Shown in pieces: positions 53,325 through 64,000 of a DNA stretch of 64,000 nt; position 1 is the stretch's first letter; every line of letters starts with the position of its first letter. The notes beneath the pieces were generated by a model that saw only the letters and a program-made list of their open reading frames with translations, did not search any database and was not told the origin of the DNA. The stretch is from Tethya wilhelma (Eukaryota > Porifera > Demospongiae > Tethyida > Tethyidae): assembly GCA_964030475.1 (NCBI GenBank), contig CAXIPT010000002.1, positions 17,217,893 to 17,281,892 of the forward strand, written 5' to 3'. The translations under genes were made by a program, and so were the position numbers.

Positions 53325-55151
53325 ATGGCTTCTCTGCATCTGAACCCTCTGGAGTCTCTCTTTCAAGCTGTGGCGCTACAGATCAACTTCCCTGTAGACC
53401 AGGTAATTAAATGAATATTAAACTGAGTGCTAATTATGTACCATACTAGTATCTATGGATGTACCTAACACTGGACACTTGTGAAACAACAGGTGATACA
53501 ATATAAATATCTTGTGATTTTTACACTATTTGATATGGGCCATTCTTTGATAGGTCCGTTATATTGTGCTTCTCTTTCTCTCCTACCCCCTGGCCTTCAT
53601 CTTCCGCTATGTCCTCCATCCCTCCCACACCTCACTCACCACCCGCTATGTCTACTCCCTGAGTCTGGGACTAGTCATGGGCTTCATGTGCTTTGGATGG
53701 CAAATGTTCATTCTCTTTGGAGTGGTCGGTGTCAGCTATATCTTACTACTGGTCCTACCTCCCAATGTTGTACAAATGTAGGCTAATAAATAAACCACTG
53801 CAACTGGTAATAAAATTAATAAGTGATGGAGTGACTTTGTTTTAGGTGCACCATGATTTGGGCTATGGGCTGTATGAGTGCATCTCACATCTATAGGATG
53901 GTCACTGACTTTGGTGGATATCATCTTGACTTCACTGGGTAACATGCATGCATATATAGCTAGTGGGTTGATTATAGGTAGATTGGGTGGCAACTGGATG
54001 TCTCTTGCTCATTATAGACCGTTGATGGTGATTGTTCAGAAAGTTACTTTACTTGGTTTTGCCTATCATGATGGTGAGTGGTGATAATACGAGTGTAGAG
54101 CTTTGTATTCTTAGTCTATTATACTTACCATCATGGCAGCCAATGCAAGAAAGGAATCCTCTTTGAACGAAGACCAGAAGAGACAAAAGATTGATGAGTG
54201 TCCATCGTTGCTGGTCTACTTCAACTACAGCTTCAACTTCTATTCCTTCCTAGCTGGACCAACATCCACCTTCAAAGATTACCTGGCCTTCATGGATGGC
54301 TCCAATCTCAAACCACGTCCTGGTGATGATAAAACCCATCCCAAGGAGCCATCGCCATTTGTAAGTTGCTATTAAATCGAACATCCAATAGCAAGCATTA
54401 CACGATGTCTTGTTTCTTCTTCACAGTACCCAGTCGTAACGAAGCTAGTCTATTCGCTGATTGCACTCACACTGAATCTAGTGATTGTATCTTACATTGT
54501 GCCCGATGATGTTCTAGGTATAGTCATATGTGTGAGTGAGAGAGTGATTATATTGATATTAATTTTGATTCCTTAGGCCTGGTTCACAACATGATGCATT
54601 AATATTATGCATTAGTACTTTATATTGGGTGATGCAGCCTGATGCAAAATGTTGAGAAAAGTTTTTAAGTACACGTTTGATATGTTGCATTGCTGTGTTT
54701 TGTGTGCGAAAACTTTTTATGTAAACAAAGCTATGCAACAGGAAATATTATGAACCAGTCCTTCCTGTCACTACAGATCCTCTCCTCTCATTTCCTCATC
54801 GTTTCTTGATTATTTCCACCACGTGCATTGAGATACGATGTCGCTATTACTTCATCTGGTTGCTAGTGGACAGTATCTGCAACTTGGCTGGGTTAGGATT
54901 CGAAGGTTATGATGAGAATGGTGTTGCAAAGTGGGATCTTGTGTTGAATGTTTTCCCAATGGAAATTGAGTTCGGGTTAAGTCTTCGACAGATTGCAAAC
55001 AACTGGAATGCCAATACTTCAAAGTGGCTAAGGAGGTAACACATTCAATGTGTGTATGTGAAGTTGTACCATTTGTTTACCAGCTACAGAACTAGTTTGT
55101 ACACATTCATTTGCAGTGCTCATGCACACACTGCATGTGGAATTTATGTGC

Positions 55152-55201
<50 letters not shown>

Positions 55202-55769
55202 GACAGTGTTTGAGAGGGTGTCATATGCACCAACTCTCTCTTCATTTGCCGTGTCAGCCATGTGGCATGGCTTTTATCCTGGCTACTACTTCTGTTTCAT
55301 TTCTCTGGGTTTGATTACTGAGGCTGCAAAGAAGGTGTAGTTTCCATTGAAGTGCCAGCTAGGTGTTGAGCATCCATCACTCTCTTCCCTCTAGATGCGT
55401 CGACTTGTGCGTCCTCACTTTCAAGGTAGTGTGATGCTTCAACGATTTTATGATGTCATCACGTGGATGTTTACAAGGGTGTTTCTGGACTTTGGTGCGC
55501 TCCCATTGATGTTGATGTGGTTCTCAAAGTCTCGCCAGTTCTGGAGGTAAAACACTGCTCAGTCTCTCACGATCACTGGTGCACTCTATTGTAAACGCTT
55601 ACATATCAACTGCTTTTCTCCATGCATATGACATTGCAGCTATTACTACTACGTTCCTATCATTCTTACTTGTGTTGTGGTGTTTGTGCTTCCAAACAAA
55701 AGATCATCAAGTCGAGATACCAAATCAACAGCTAGAACAACACAAGAAGACAAAGCGAAAGCAGAGTAG
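53325..55769 (+). CDS. MBOAT1/2-like lysophospholipid acyltransferase B
   Basis: Ten exons: 53325-53402 (MASLHLNPLESLFQAVALQI), 53554-53777, 53846-53938, 54018-54073, 54140-54360, 54427-54517, 54777-55035, 55202-55334, 55395-55546 and 55640-55769. About 480 residues, the usual MBOAT1/2 length, with ~10 TM helices. Landmarks: LFLSYPLAFIFRYVLHPSHT, FYSFLAGPTSTFKDYLAF, YFIWLLVDSICNLAGLGFEG, NNWNANTSKWLRR (catalytic Asn region), SAMWHGFYPGYYFCF (catalytic His) and YDVITWMFTRV. It ends in a charged Ser/Thr-rich tail. The last three exons are repeated once more just downstream. All phases fit. Confidence 0.88.
55157..55197. repeat. (CA)n next to the exon 8 acceptor of MBOAT B
   Basis: CA repeat whose last units supply the acceptor CACACAG before GACAGTG. 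Confidence 0.9.
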
Positions 55770-55910
55770 CTTAGCGATATTAATTAATATGACAATATAC
55801 TTAGGAATTCTTTATGCTCTTTTGCATTCTGGCAAAGGTGGTCAAACCGTTAACTATTTAATAACTACATCTAATAATTATTATTATGCCCTCTATATAG
55901 TAATCATTAG

Positions 55911-56618
55911 GACAGTGTTTGAGAGGGTGTCATATGCACCAACTCTCTCTTCATTTGCCGTGTCAGCCATGTGGCATGGCTTTTATCCTGGCTACTACTT
56001 CTGTTTCATTTCTCTGGGTTTGATTACTGAGGCTGCAAAGAAGGTGTAGTTTCCATTGAAGTGCCAGCTAGGTGTTGAGCATCCATCACTCTCTTCCCTC
56101 TAGATGCGTCGACTTGTGCGTCCTCACTTTCAAGGTAGTGTGATGCTTCAACGATTTTATGATGTCATCACGTGGATGTTTACAAGGGTGTTTCTGGACT
56201 TTGGTGCGCTCCCATTGATGTTGATGTGGTTCTCAAAGTCTCGCCAGTTCTGGAGGTAAAACACTGCTCAGTCTCTCACGATCACTGGTGCACTCTATTG
56301 TAAACGCTTACATATCAACTGCTTTTCTCCATGCATATGACATTGCAGCTATTACTACTACGTTCCTATCATTCTTACTTGTGTTGTGGTGTTTGTGCTT
56401 CCAAACAAAAGATCATCAAGTCGAGATACCAAATCAACAGCTAGAACAACACAAGAAGACAAAGCGAAAGCAGAGTAGCTTAGCGATATTAATTAATATG
56501 ACAATATACTTAGGAATTCTTTATGCTCTTTTGCATTCTGGCAAAGGTGGTCAAACCGTTAACTATTTAATAACTACATCTAATAATTATTATTATGCCC
56601 TCTATATAGTAATCATTA
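55911..56618 (+). repeat. Exact duplicate of the MBOAT B 3' exon cassette
   Basis: 708-709-bp direct repeat of 55202-55909 with no difference I can see. It carries exons 8-10 again (about 55911-56043, 56104-56255, 56349-56478), with an acceptor TCATTAG in place of CACACAG. Could be an alternative 3' end, a recent tandem duplication or an assembly duplicate. Confidence 0.85.
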
Positions 56619-56647
56619 TCAATTTGCGTGGAGGAAAATTAAACATG

Positions 56648-59100
56648 AATGGATCTTTCCGGACTGTTGCAGATAGTACTGGCCTTCCAAGAGATCCCTC
56701 CCACACCTCACTCACCACCCACTATGTCTACTCCCTGAGTCTGGGACTATAGTCATGAGCTTCATGTACAACATTGGGAGATATGACCAGTAGGAAGATA
56801 TATATAGCTGACACTGACCACTCCAAAGAGAATGAACATTTGCCATCCAAAGCAGACTGAGAGGTCTGTATTATGGCAGTATATTTAACCCTCGGCGTGT
56901 GAAACACGCCGAAAGGGTTATAGTAGTCGTTTTTTCCGTGTGTGTGTGTGTGTGTTCACTCTTAATCTGAAGAACAGCAAGTCTACTCTGAAAATTAAGG
57001 ACATAGGCATGGAGTACTGATGTTCATCTAAAAAAAATATGTGTATCAGAAGCTAAAAGCTTATAGTTCTTGAGCTATGCCAGGATTTTCAGTCCGAGCC
57101 TTCGTTCGGGCGGCCATTTTGGCTACGTGGCCCCACCCACTATAGCACTACGTATACGTATATGTATAGCGAGCTAACGAGAGTTGCCTGATCGTCCAAT
57201 CGTGCGCTAGCTGCACCTCGCTATATAGAACACTGGAAGTCTGAGATAGCGACACTGACTCTAGTATAAATGCTTAGACGTAACAGAGTATTTCTAGTCC
57301 AAGCACTTGTGTTTTGCAAACTCTGCAGCAAGATAGCTTGTGATAATATTATGATCGTGACGTTACCTAAGTAGCCACGCCCATGCACATTACAGTGCAG
57401 TCTGCGCTGCATGCATTGCCAGCCTCGATGTTATACAGCTGCAGTAAAGTATAGAAAGTGTATTTTACATGAGATTGCAATGCTAACAGTATACTTACAA
57501 TAATGCCTCGATATCCTTCATCACTGCCTCATTGTAATGCATGCAATAAATATTGTATTGCATAGACGGTGTGTATCACAGTGTATATACGCCGAGGGTT
57601 GTGCACCATGCACATGGTGCCTTTCATTATCAATGAAAAAATTTTATGATGTTCTATTTCCATAAAATTATACTATGGGGAGTATGGTGTGGGCATTGGG
57701 CTGTATGAGTGTTACTGATATGAGGGATGGCATCTGGACTACCCTGGGTGAGTAATAACTTGCAATGTATATCACTCAGAATACTCTGTTTCAGCCCGTT
57801 GATGCTCATTGTGCAGAAGTTAACCTTGTGTGCCTATGCTTATCATGGATTGTAAGCTGGTTCAGTTCTTTGCTTTTTCAATGAATTAGTATTTGACTCT
57901 CCAGGCAATGCAAGAAAGGAATCCTCTTTGAGTGAAGATTAGAAGAAACAAAAGATTGATGAGTGTCCATCGTTGCTGGTCTACTTTAGCTACAACTTTA
58001 ACTTTCACTCCTTCCTAGCTGGACCGACATGCACCATCAAAGACTACCTGGCCTTCATGGATGGCTCCAATCTCGAATCTCAAGCCACCAGCCAATCCAA
58101 ATGCTATGGTAATAGATCTCTAGGTAGATGCCCTAACTGGATAGTTTATGTTTGTTTATTTGTTTGTTGTTGTTGTTTTTGTTTTTGCAGGTAAAAGAAA
58201 AAAAATAAAGAAAATTCAATGGAGCCATCATCACTTGTGGGTCAAATAATTATCATCCTATTACTAATTATGAAAGGACTTTGAATAATCTCACACACGC
58301 AAATTAATTTTACAGTATCCAGTGAGCTGCTACATGCTTTTTCTTGGGGTGCTGTACATTTTTTGACCGCTCCAAACTATTTTATATCCATGCAGACCCA
58401 AATTTTCATTTATTTATCGAATCTTCATTGTCAACATGTACATAATTATTTGGCATCCAAAGTCGCTATTATTTTGTTGGGGCTATAGGAGATGCAAAAT
58501 GGGATATTGTGACAAAATTAATATTAATTTATCCATGGAAAATTGAATTTGCTCTGAGTGTCTAGCATACATACATACACACATACAGGATAGTATTTGA
58601 GAAGGTTACATTTTCTCCGGCATGCCTTTTCTACATTTGTCGTATCGGCTCCAGGCTACTATATTTCCTTTACCTCAGTGCTCTTAATGATACAGGCTTC
58701 AAAAAAAGTGAGACAAAATTTAATGTTAACTTCTAATAACTTTACAACATTTCTATAGTGTTTTCCCTGTACATTATTTACAGCTTGTCCGTCCTTACTT
58801 TAAAAGTAGTGCAATGCTCTGTAGAATGTATGATGTCATAACATGGGCAGTTAGTTGTCTCTGTTAGGAGTTTTCAATGATCCCCTTTCATGTGATGTGG
58901 ACCTCTAGTGCGCTGCAGTTTTGGAGGTGAATTGATGCAACAATTGCAGTGCAATCAATATTTTGTATATATTATATTCCTACTTTGGTGCTTAATTCAA
59001 TGAAAGACCTTAACTATTATTATGTTATGCACATGTGTAGCTATTACTACTACATTCCTATGTGTATTGTGGTGTTTCTGTATATAGCTATTCCAAATCT
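56648..59100 (+). pseudogene. MBOAT1/2-like pseudogene C
   Basis: Remnants in order: exon 1 piece FRTVADSTGLPRD (about 56657-56698) fused directly to the middle of exon 2; an inverted slice of exon 2 (about 56767-56854); an inserted hairpin-ended element (56889-57634); exon 3 with a large deletion; exon 4 ending AYHGL then stop; exon 5 with a TAG after SSLSED (about 57940) followed by intact KKQKIDECPSLLVYFSYNFN; and broken pieces of exons 6-10, including a WHG-less exon 8 near 58590-58710. No open path. Confidence 0.85.
56889..57634. mobile_element. Hairpin-ended element, member c, inside pseudogene C
   Basis: Begins TTAACCCTCGGCGTGTGAAA then CACGCCGAAAGGGTTA, a terminal hairpin, continuing AGTAGTCGTTTTTTCCGTGT. 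Ends GCCGAGGGTTGTGCACCATG then GGTGCCTTTCATTA. It separates exon 2 from exon 3 of the pseudogene. Confidence 0.65.
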
Positions 59101-59343
59101 TATTAAATAAATTATGAGTTATAGATACTGCATGGCAAAGGTCGTCAAACCACAAACTAGCTAACTTATTATACCACAAAGTATGCATTTAATTAATAAA
59201 TTTGGCGATTGTCATCACTGGTCAGCTGTATTACCGGTATTATAGCACAAAACTATTTTACGGGGGTGTCGGTATATATAGTGACTGTGGATGGTGAGTT
59301 TTGGACTCCTGTGGTACAAACTGAAAGAACTCAGTCCGACGAA

Positions 59344-61518
59344 ATGAGTGGAATAACCGTGGTAATTCCATCTTTCCAGACTGTTGCAGATAGTACTGGC
59401 CTTCCAGTAGATCAGGTAAGTTAATGATTTAATTAGAGCAATTTTTTCTGTTCTGACAAATTGTCAACCTGACTTGTTTAGGGGAGAACTAGCAACACAC
59501 AAACTACTAGCTAGGGAAATAATAAACTTGTTGTTTTCAGGTGCGATAGGATATAGGGAAATAATAACTTTTTGTTTTTAGGTGCGATATGTAGTATTCC
59601 TCTTTCTCTCCTACCCCCTGGCCTTCATCTTCCGCTATGTCCTCCATCCCTCCCACACCTCACTCACCACCCGCTATGTCTACTCCCTGAGTCTGGGACT
59701 AGTCATGGGCTTCATGTGCTTTGGATGGCAAATGTTCATTCTCTTTGGAGTGGTCGGTGTCAGCTATATCTTCCTACTGGTCCTACCTCCCACTGTTGTA
59801 CAGAGGTCTGTATTATAATGGCAGTATATTATTATGTGTGCACCAGGTCCAGTGCGATTTCAACCATTCTATAGTTATACTATGGTGTGGGCATTGGGCT
59901 GTTTGAGTGTTTCTCATATTTACCGAATGGTCACTGATTATGAGGGATGGCATCTAGAACGGTTAGCAATAACTTGCCATGTAGATCACTCAGGTGCAAA
60001 TCACTATCATAACTCTGTTTCAGCCCTTTGATGCTCATTGTTCAGAAGTTAACCCTGCTTGCCTACGCATACCACGATGGTATGCTAATTTAAAATTTAA
60101 GGTTTCTCTAGGAATTACTTTAGTAATTGACTCTCCAGGCAATACAAGAAGGGATTCCTCTTTGAGTGAAGATCAGAAAAGACTAAAGATTGATGAGTGT
60201 CCATCATTGCTGGTCTACTTTAGCTACAATTTCAACTTTCACTCCTTCCTAGCTGGACCGACATGCACCATCAAAGACTACCTGGCCTTCATGGATGGCT
60301 CCAATCTCAAGCCACCAGCCAATCCAAATGCTATGGTAATAGATCACTGTAATAGGTAGATGGAAAGTTTATAAATTATTGTTGTTGTACATGTAGGTAA
60401 AAGAAAATTCTATGGAGCCATCATCACTTGTGCGTCAAATACCCCCTACTGCTAGTAATGAATTTATGTAATTTTTGCTTATACATTGCAGTATCCAGTG
60501 TTGCCCAAGCTGCTACAAGCTCTGTTTTGGGGAGTGGTACACATCTTGATATCTCCAAAATATACATCAGATCTGGCCTTGGGTAAGCTGTGTAAAATAA
60601 TTAAATGCTATTGAAAAATTGTATTTCTTACATCCATGCAGATCCAAAACTTTCATTTATTTATCGAATCTTCATTATCAACGTGTACCTGTTCAGTATC
60701 AATAGTCGTTTCTACTTTGTCTGGTTGCTGGTGGACAGCATTAACAATGCCGCTGGTCTTGGGTTCAATGGCTATGATAGCAAAGGAGATGCCAAATGGG
60801 ATCTTGTTACAAACATTTATCCATGGAGAATTGAATTTAGCCTATCTCTCAGGGACAGTGTAAACAATTGGAATATCACGACTGTTCTCTGGTTAAGAAG
60901 GTAGTAGTGTCTTATGACCATAATTTTAAGTAGTGTCTTATGTAAATGCACTTTTACCTACAGGATAGTATTTGATAGAGTTACATTTTCTCCTGCCTTT
61001 TCTACATTTGCTGTATCAGCTATGTGGCATGGTTTCTATCCAGGCTACTATATTTCCTTTATCTTTGCGCCATCAACATTAAAGGCTTCAAAAAAAGTGA
61101 GACAGTGGTAGCTTCATAATAAGTTAATTGTGCACACTCAGTCTGTCGCCACGTTCTACACTTTAGATACGCCACCTCGTCCGTCCTTACTTTCAAAGCA
61201 GTGCAATGCTCCGTAGGATGTATGATGTCATAACATGGGCAGTTACTCGTGTCTATGTGGTGTTTTTAATCATTCCCTTTCATGTGATGTGGGCAACTAG
61301 TGCACTACAGTTTTGGAGGTGAATTGATACAAGCTCTGCATGGTATACATATATCATAACAACAGTTATTGCTCTCAGTGCATGTGTATAGTTTCATTCT
61401 TGTACACATGACATTGTGCAGCTACTACTACTTTGTTCCATTGGTTCCTGTTCTTGTTGTGGCATTTCTGTTTCCAAGTGGAAAGAGGCAGAGAAGAGAG
61501 GAACTCAAGTCAGAGTAG
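59344..61518 (+). CDS. MBOAT1/2-like lysophospholipid acyltransferase D
   Basis: Eleven exons: 59344-59415 (MSGITVVIPSFQTVADSTGL), 59582-59805, 59875-59961, 60024-60079, 60139-60335, 60397-60429 (extra short exon KENSMEPSSL, not found in A or B), 60492-60582, 60642-60900, 60964-61095, 61167-61318 and 61422-61518. Landmarks: LFLSYPLAFIFRYVLHPSHT, FNFHSFLAGPTCTIKDYLAF, FYFVWLLVDSINNAAGLGFN, NNWNITTVLWLRR, SAMWHGFYPGYYISF and YDVITWAVTRV. Exon 3 ends WHLE with donor GTTAGC, two residues shorter than WHLDFTG in A and E, but the phase is kept. An upstream in-frame ATG (59209) exists, but the chosen start matches copy E. Confidence 0.88.
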
Positions 61519-61919
61519 GCTATCAGATTGGACAGTTCTCCATTGAGTCATGATTTTTCAGTATTAATGATAATTACCGGTAATATGCTTTAGCATGATT
61601 GTAGACCTCTACCTTTGATTACTGAATGACATACATAATTATACATCAGTGGTATTCCCATAATACTGCAGTCTTGCTAACCAGACTCTGCGTTTTTTTT
61701 TTTGTTTTTTTTTGTAATTGTAATTGTGATATTTTTGTGGAGAGTCTGACTAGCGAGATTGCATGCAATGCAGCATGCGGCCGCGCGGATATGATATATG
61801 CATGCGCGGCGTTAACGACCCTTTCCTATTTAGTGGGTGTAGCTATGCTACGTTGAAGTTTGAAGTCGCATCATTGCACGTTTGCGCAATATATTGCAGC
61901 AGTGCCTCTCAGCTCAGAA
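61519..61919. other. Intergenic region between MBOAT D and E
   Basis: Holds an imperfect foldback (about 61670-61765; arms TCTTGCTAACCAGACTCTG and AGAGTCTGACTAGCGAGA) with a T-rich middle, then a GC-rich stretch with GCGGCCGCGCGG near 61778. That stretch may be part of the promoter of copy E. Confidence 0.5.
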
Positions 61920-64000
61920 ATGGGCGGAATAGCAATCCCATCTTTCCAGACTGTTGCAGATAGTACTGGCCTTCCAATAGATCAGGTATGTTAATGATTG
62001 GGGGGCAAAAGTTGTCAAGGTGGATATTCTAACCCCACTGGCACCCTAACAACTATGTTTTTAATAGGGGAGAACTGCAACTGGGTTTTTTTGACATGAA
62101 CACTAGAGTATTTTAGTTCACTAGCTTCCATGCAGCATGTAGGTAAAATTGATGGTATTAAATAATTATTGGTGTTGTTTCAGGTGCGATATGTAGTATT
62201 CCTCTTTCTCTCCTACCCCCTGGCCTTCATCTTCCGCTATGTCCTCCATCCCTCCCACACCTTACTCACCACCCGCTATATCTGCTCCCTGAGTCTGGGA
62301 CTAGTCATGGGCTTCATGTGCTTTGGATGGCAAATGTTCATTCTCTTTGGAGTGGTCGGTGTCAGCTATATCTTCCTACTGGTCCTACCTCCCACTGTTG
62401 TACAGAGGTCTGTACTATGGCAGTATAATTGTGCATCAATAAAAAAATCATGACATGGGCATAGACACACCCACAAATGTGGGGGGCTTCTAATGCTAAT
62501 TACTGTGTATTGTGCATGCTGATGCATATTGTTACTATGATATGCTATTTCTATATAATAGATATACTATGTTTTGGGCATTGGGCTGTATGAGTATTTC
62601 TCACATTTACCGAATGGTCACTGATTATGAGGGATGGCATCTGGACTTCACTGGGTATATAGGCAATAACTTCCAATGTATATCACTCAGATGCAATCAC
62701 TATAAATACTCTGTTTCAGCCCGTTGATGCTCATTGTGCAGAAGTTAACCTTATGTGCTTATGCTTATCATGATGGTAAGCTGGTTCAGTTCTTTGCTTT
62801 TTCAATTAACTAGTATTTGACTCTCCAGGCAATGCAAGAGAGAAATCCTCTTTGAATGAAGATCAGAAGAAACAAAAGATTGATGAGTGTCCATCATTAC
62901 TGGTCTACTTTAGCTACAACTTCAACTTTCACTCCTTCCTAGCTGGACCAACATGCACCATCAAAGACTACCTGGCCTTCATGGATGGCTCCAATCTCAA
63001 GCCACCAGCCAATCCAAATGCTATGGTATCAGATCTCTAGATAGATGGATAGTTTATATACATGTTGTTGTTGTTGTTTGCAGGTAAAAGAAAATTCTAT
63101 GGAGCCATCATCACTTGTGGGTCAAATAATCTTCCTGCTAATGAATTATTAATTCCAGACTTTTGCTAATACATCATTCTCGCACATTTGCAGTATCCAG
63201 TGTTGACCAAGTTCATACAAGCTCTGTCTTGGGCAGTTGTACACATCTTGATATCTCCAAAATACACATCAGATTTGGTCTTGGGTGAGCCATGAAAATG
63301 TCATTATTGAAATATTTATTAAAAATTGTATTTCTTACATCCATGCAGATCCAAAATTTTCGTTTATTTATCGAATCTTCATTGTCAACATGTACTTGTT
63401 TAGTATCCATAGTCGTTTCTACTTCATCTGGTTACTGGTGGACAGCATTAGCAATGCCGCTGGTCTTGGGTTCAGTGGCTATGATAGCAAAGGAGATGCA
63501 AAATGGGATCTAGTTACAAACATTTATCCATGGAGAATTGAATTTACTCTATCTCTCAGGGACGGTGTAAACAATTGGAATATCACAACTGCTCTCTGGT
63601 TAAGAAGGTATAGTAGTGTTATGACCATATAAGTGGTATCTTATGTAAATGCACTTGCACATACATGTATACATACAGGATAGTATTTGAGAGAGTTACA
63701 TTTTCTCCTGCCTTTTCTACATTTGCTGTATCAGCCATGTGGCATGGTTTCTATCCAGGCTACTATATTTCTTTTATCTTAGCTGCATTAACAATAAAGG
63801 CTTCAAAAAAAGTGAGAAAAGAGTTTTTGATAGTTATTATTTCAACCAATGTATACTGTCACATTCTACACTTTAGATACGCCACCTCGTCCGTCCTTAC
63901 TTTCAAAGTAGTGCAATGCTCCATAGAGCGTATAATGTCATAACATGGGCAGTTACTCGTTTCTATGTGGGGTTTCTAATCATTCCCTTTCATGTGATGT
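61920..64000 (+). CDS. MBOAT1/2-like lysophospholipid acyltransferase E (runs off window)
   Basis: Exons 61920-61985 (MGGIAIPSFQTVADSTGLPI), 62184-62407, 62562-62654, 62720-62775, 62829-63025, 63084-63116 (KENSMEPSSL), 63194-63284, 63349-63607, 63679-63811 and 63877-64000 (cut). Nearly the same as D throughout. Landmarks: FRYVLHPSHTLLTTRYICSL, GWHLDFTG, FNFHSFLAGPTCTIKDYLAF, FYFIWLLVDSISNAAGLGFS, NNWNITTALWLRR and SAMWHGFYPGYYISF. The end of exon 9 and exon 10 lie beyond the window. Reads intact so far. Confidence 0.87.

Overview
The window looks like nuclear DNA of an early-branching animal, most likely a demosponge; an Amphimedon-like haplosclerid is my guess. Reasons: AT-rich DNA, short GT-AG introns of about 40-150 bp, animal-specific proteins (AP5S1, ELP6, a GTSF1-type double CHHC zinc-finger protein, MBOAT1/2-type acyltransferases, an LSD2-type C-terminus, an RTK-like kinase), and large intronless tandem genes for beta-helix membrane proteins. 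The species call is inference; no marker gene is present.

Layout. 1-9.8 kb is compact housekeeping DNA: GTSF1-like (-), ELP6 (+), two tandem adenosine deaminases (-), AP5S1 (+) and a short GRIP-like golgin (-). Two gene pairs are divergent with starts only about 180-190 bp apart. 10.2-17.7 kb holds three tandem, same-strand, intronless NRF-6-like acyltransferases. 18.2-28.3 kb holds two intronless ~1,310-residue beta-helix/multi-TM proteins that arose by a ~6.2-kb tandem segmental duplication. 30-32.4 kb holds two small Shiftless (SHFL)-like zinc-ribbon genes plus a decayed third copy. 33.2-34.3 kb is the 3' end of an LSD2/KDM1B-like amine oxidase, cut by a single N at 34390. 34391-40394 is a separate contig bounded by single Ns, with GAIN-like exons, a broken tyrosine kinase, a dead GTSF1 zinc-finger exon and a second, 5'-truncated GTSF1-like locus.

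40.4-49.9 kb is repeat-rich: hairpin-ended elements of ~0.7 kb, a perfect 52-bp palindrome with target-site duplications, a hammerhead-like core and a 617-bp gap beside a TG microsatellite. It also holds a three-exon gene of unknown function and a small gene whose start lies in its second visible exon. 49.9-64 kb is a same-strand array of MBOAT1/2-like lysophospholipid acyltransferases: A (5' exons not found), B (complete, with a duplicated 3' exon cassette), C (pseudogene), D (complete) and E (cut by the window end).

The dominant theme is tandem expansion of membrane-lipid and cell-surface families, with selective exon homogenisation and frequent decay. Nothing here is organised like a prokaryotic operon. 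The most unusual loci are the SHFL-like cluster, the beta-helix receptors and the GTSF1-like protein with an RG-rich middle and a PYM/eIF2A-like tail. All exon structures were read by hand from splice consensus and protein continuity; family names come from recalled family motifs, not searches.
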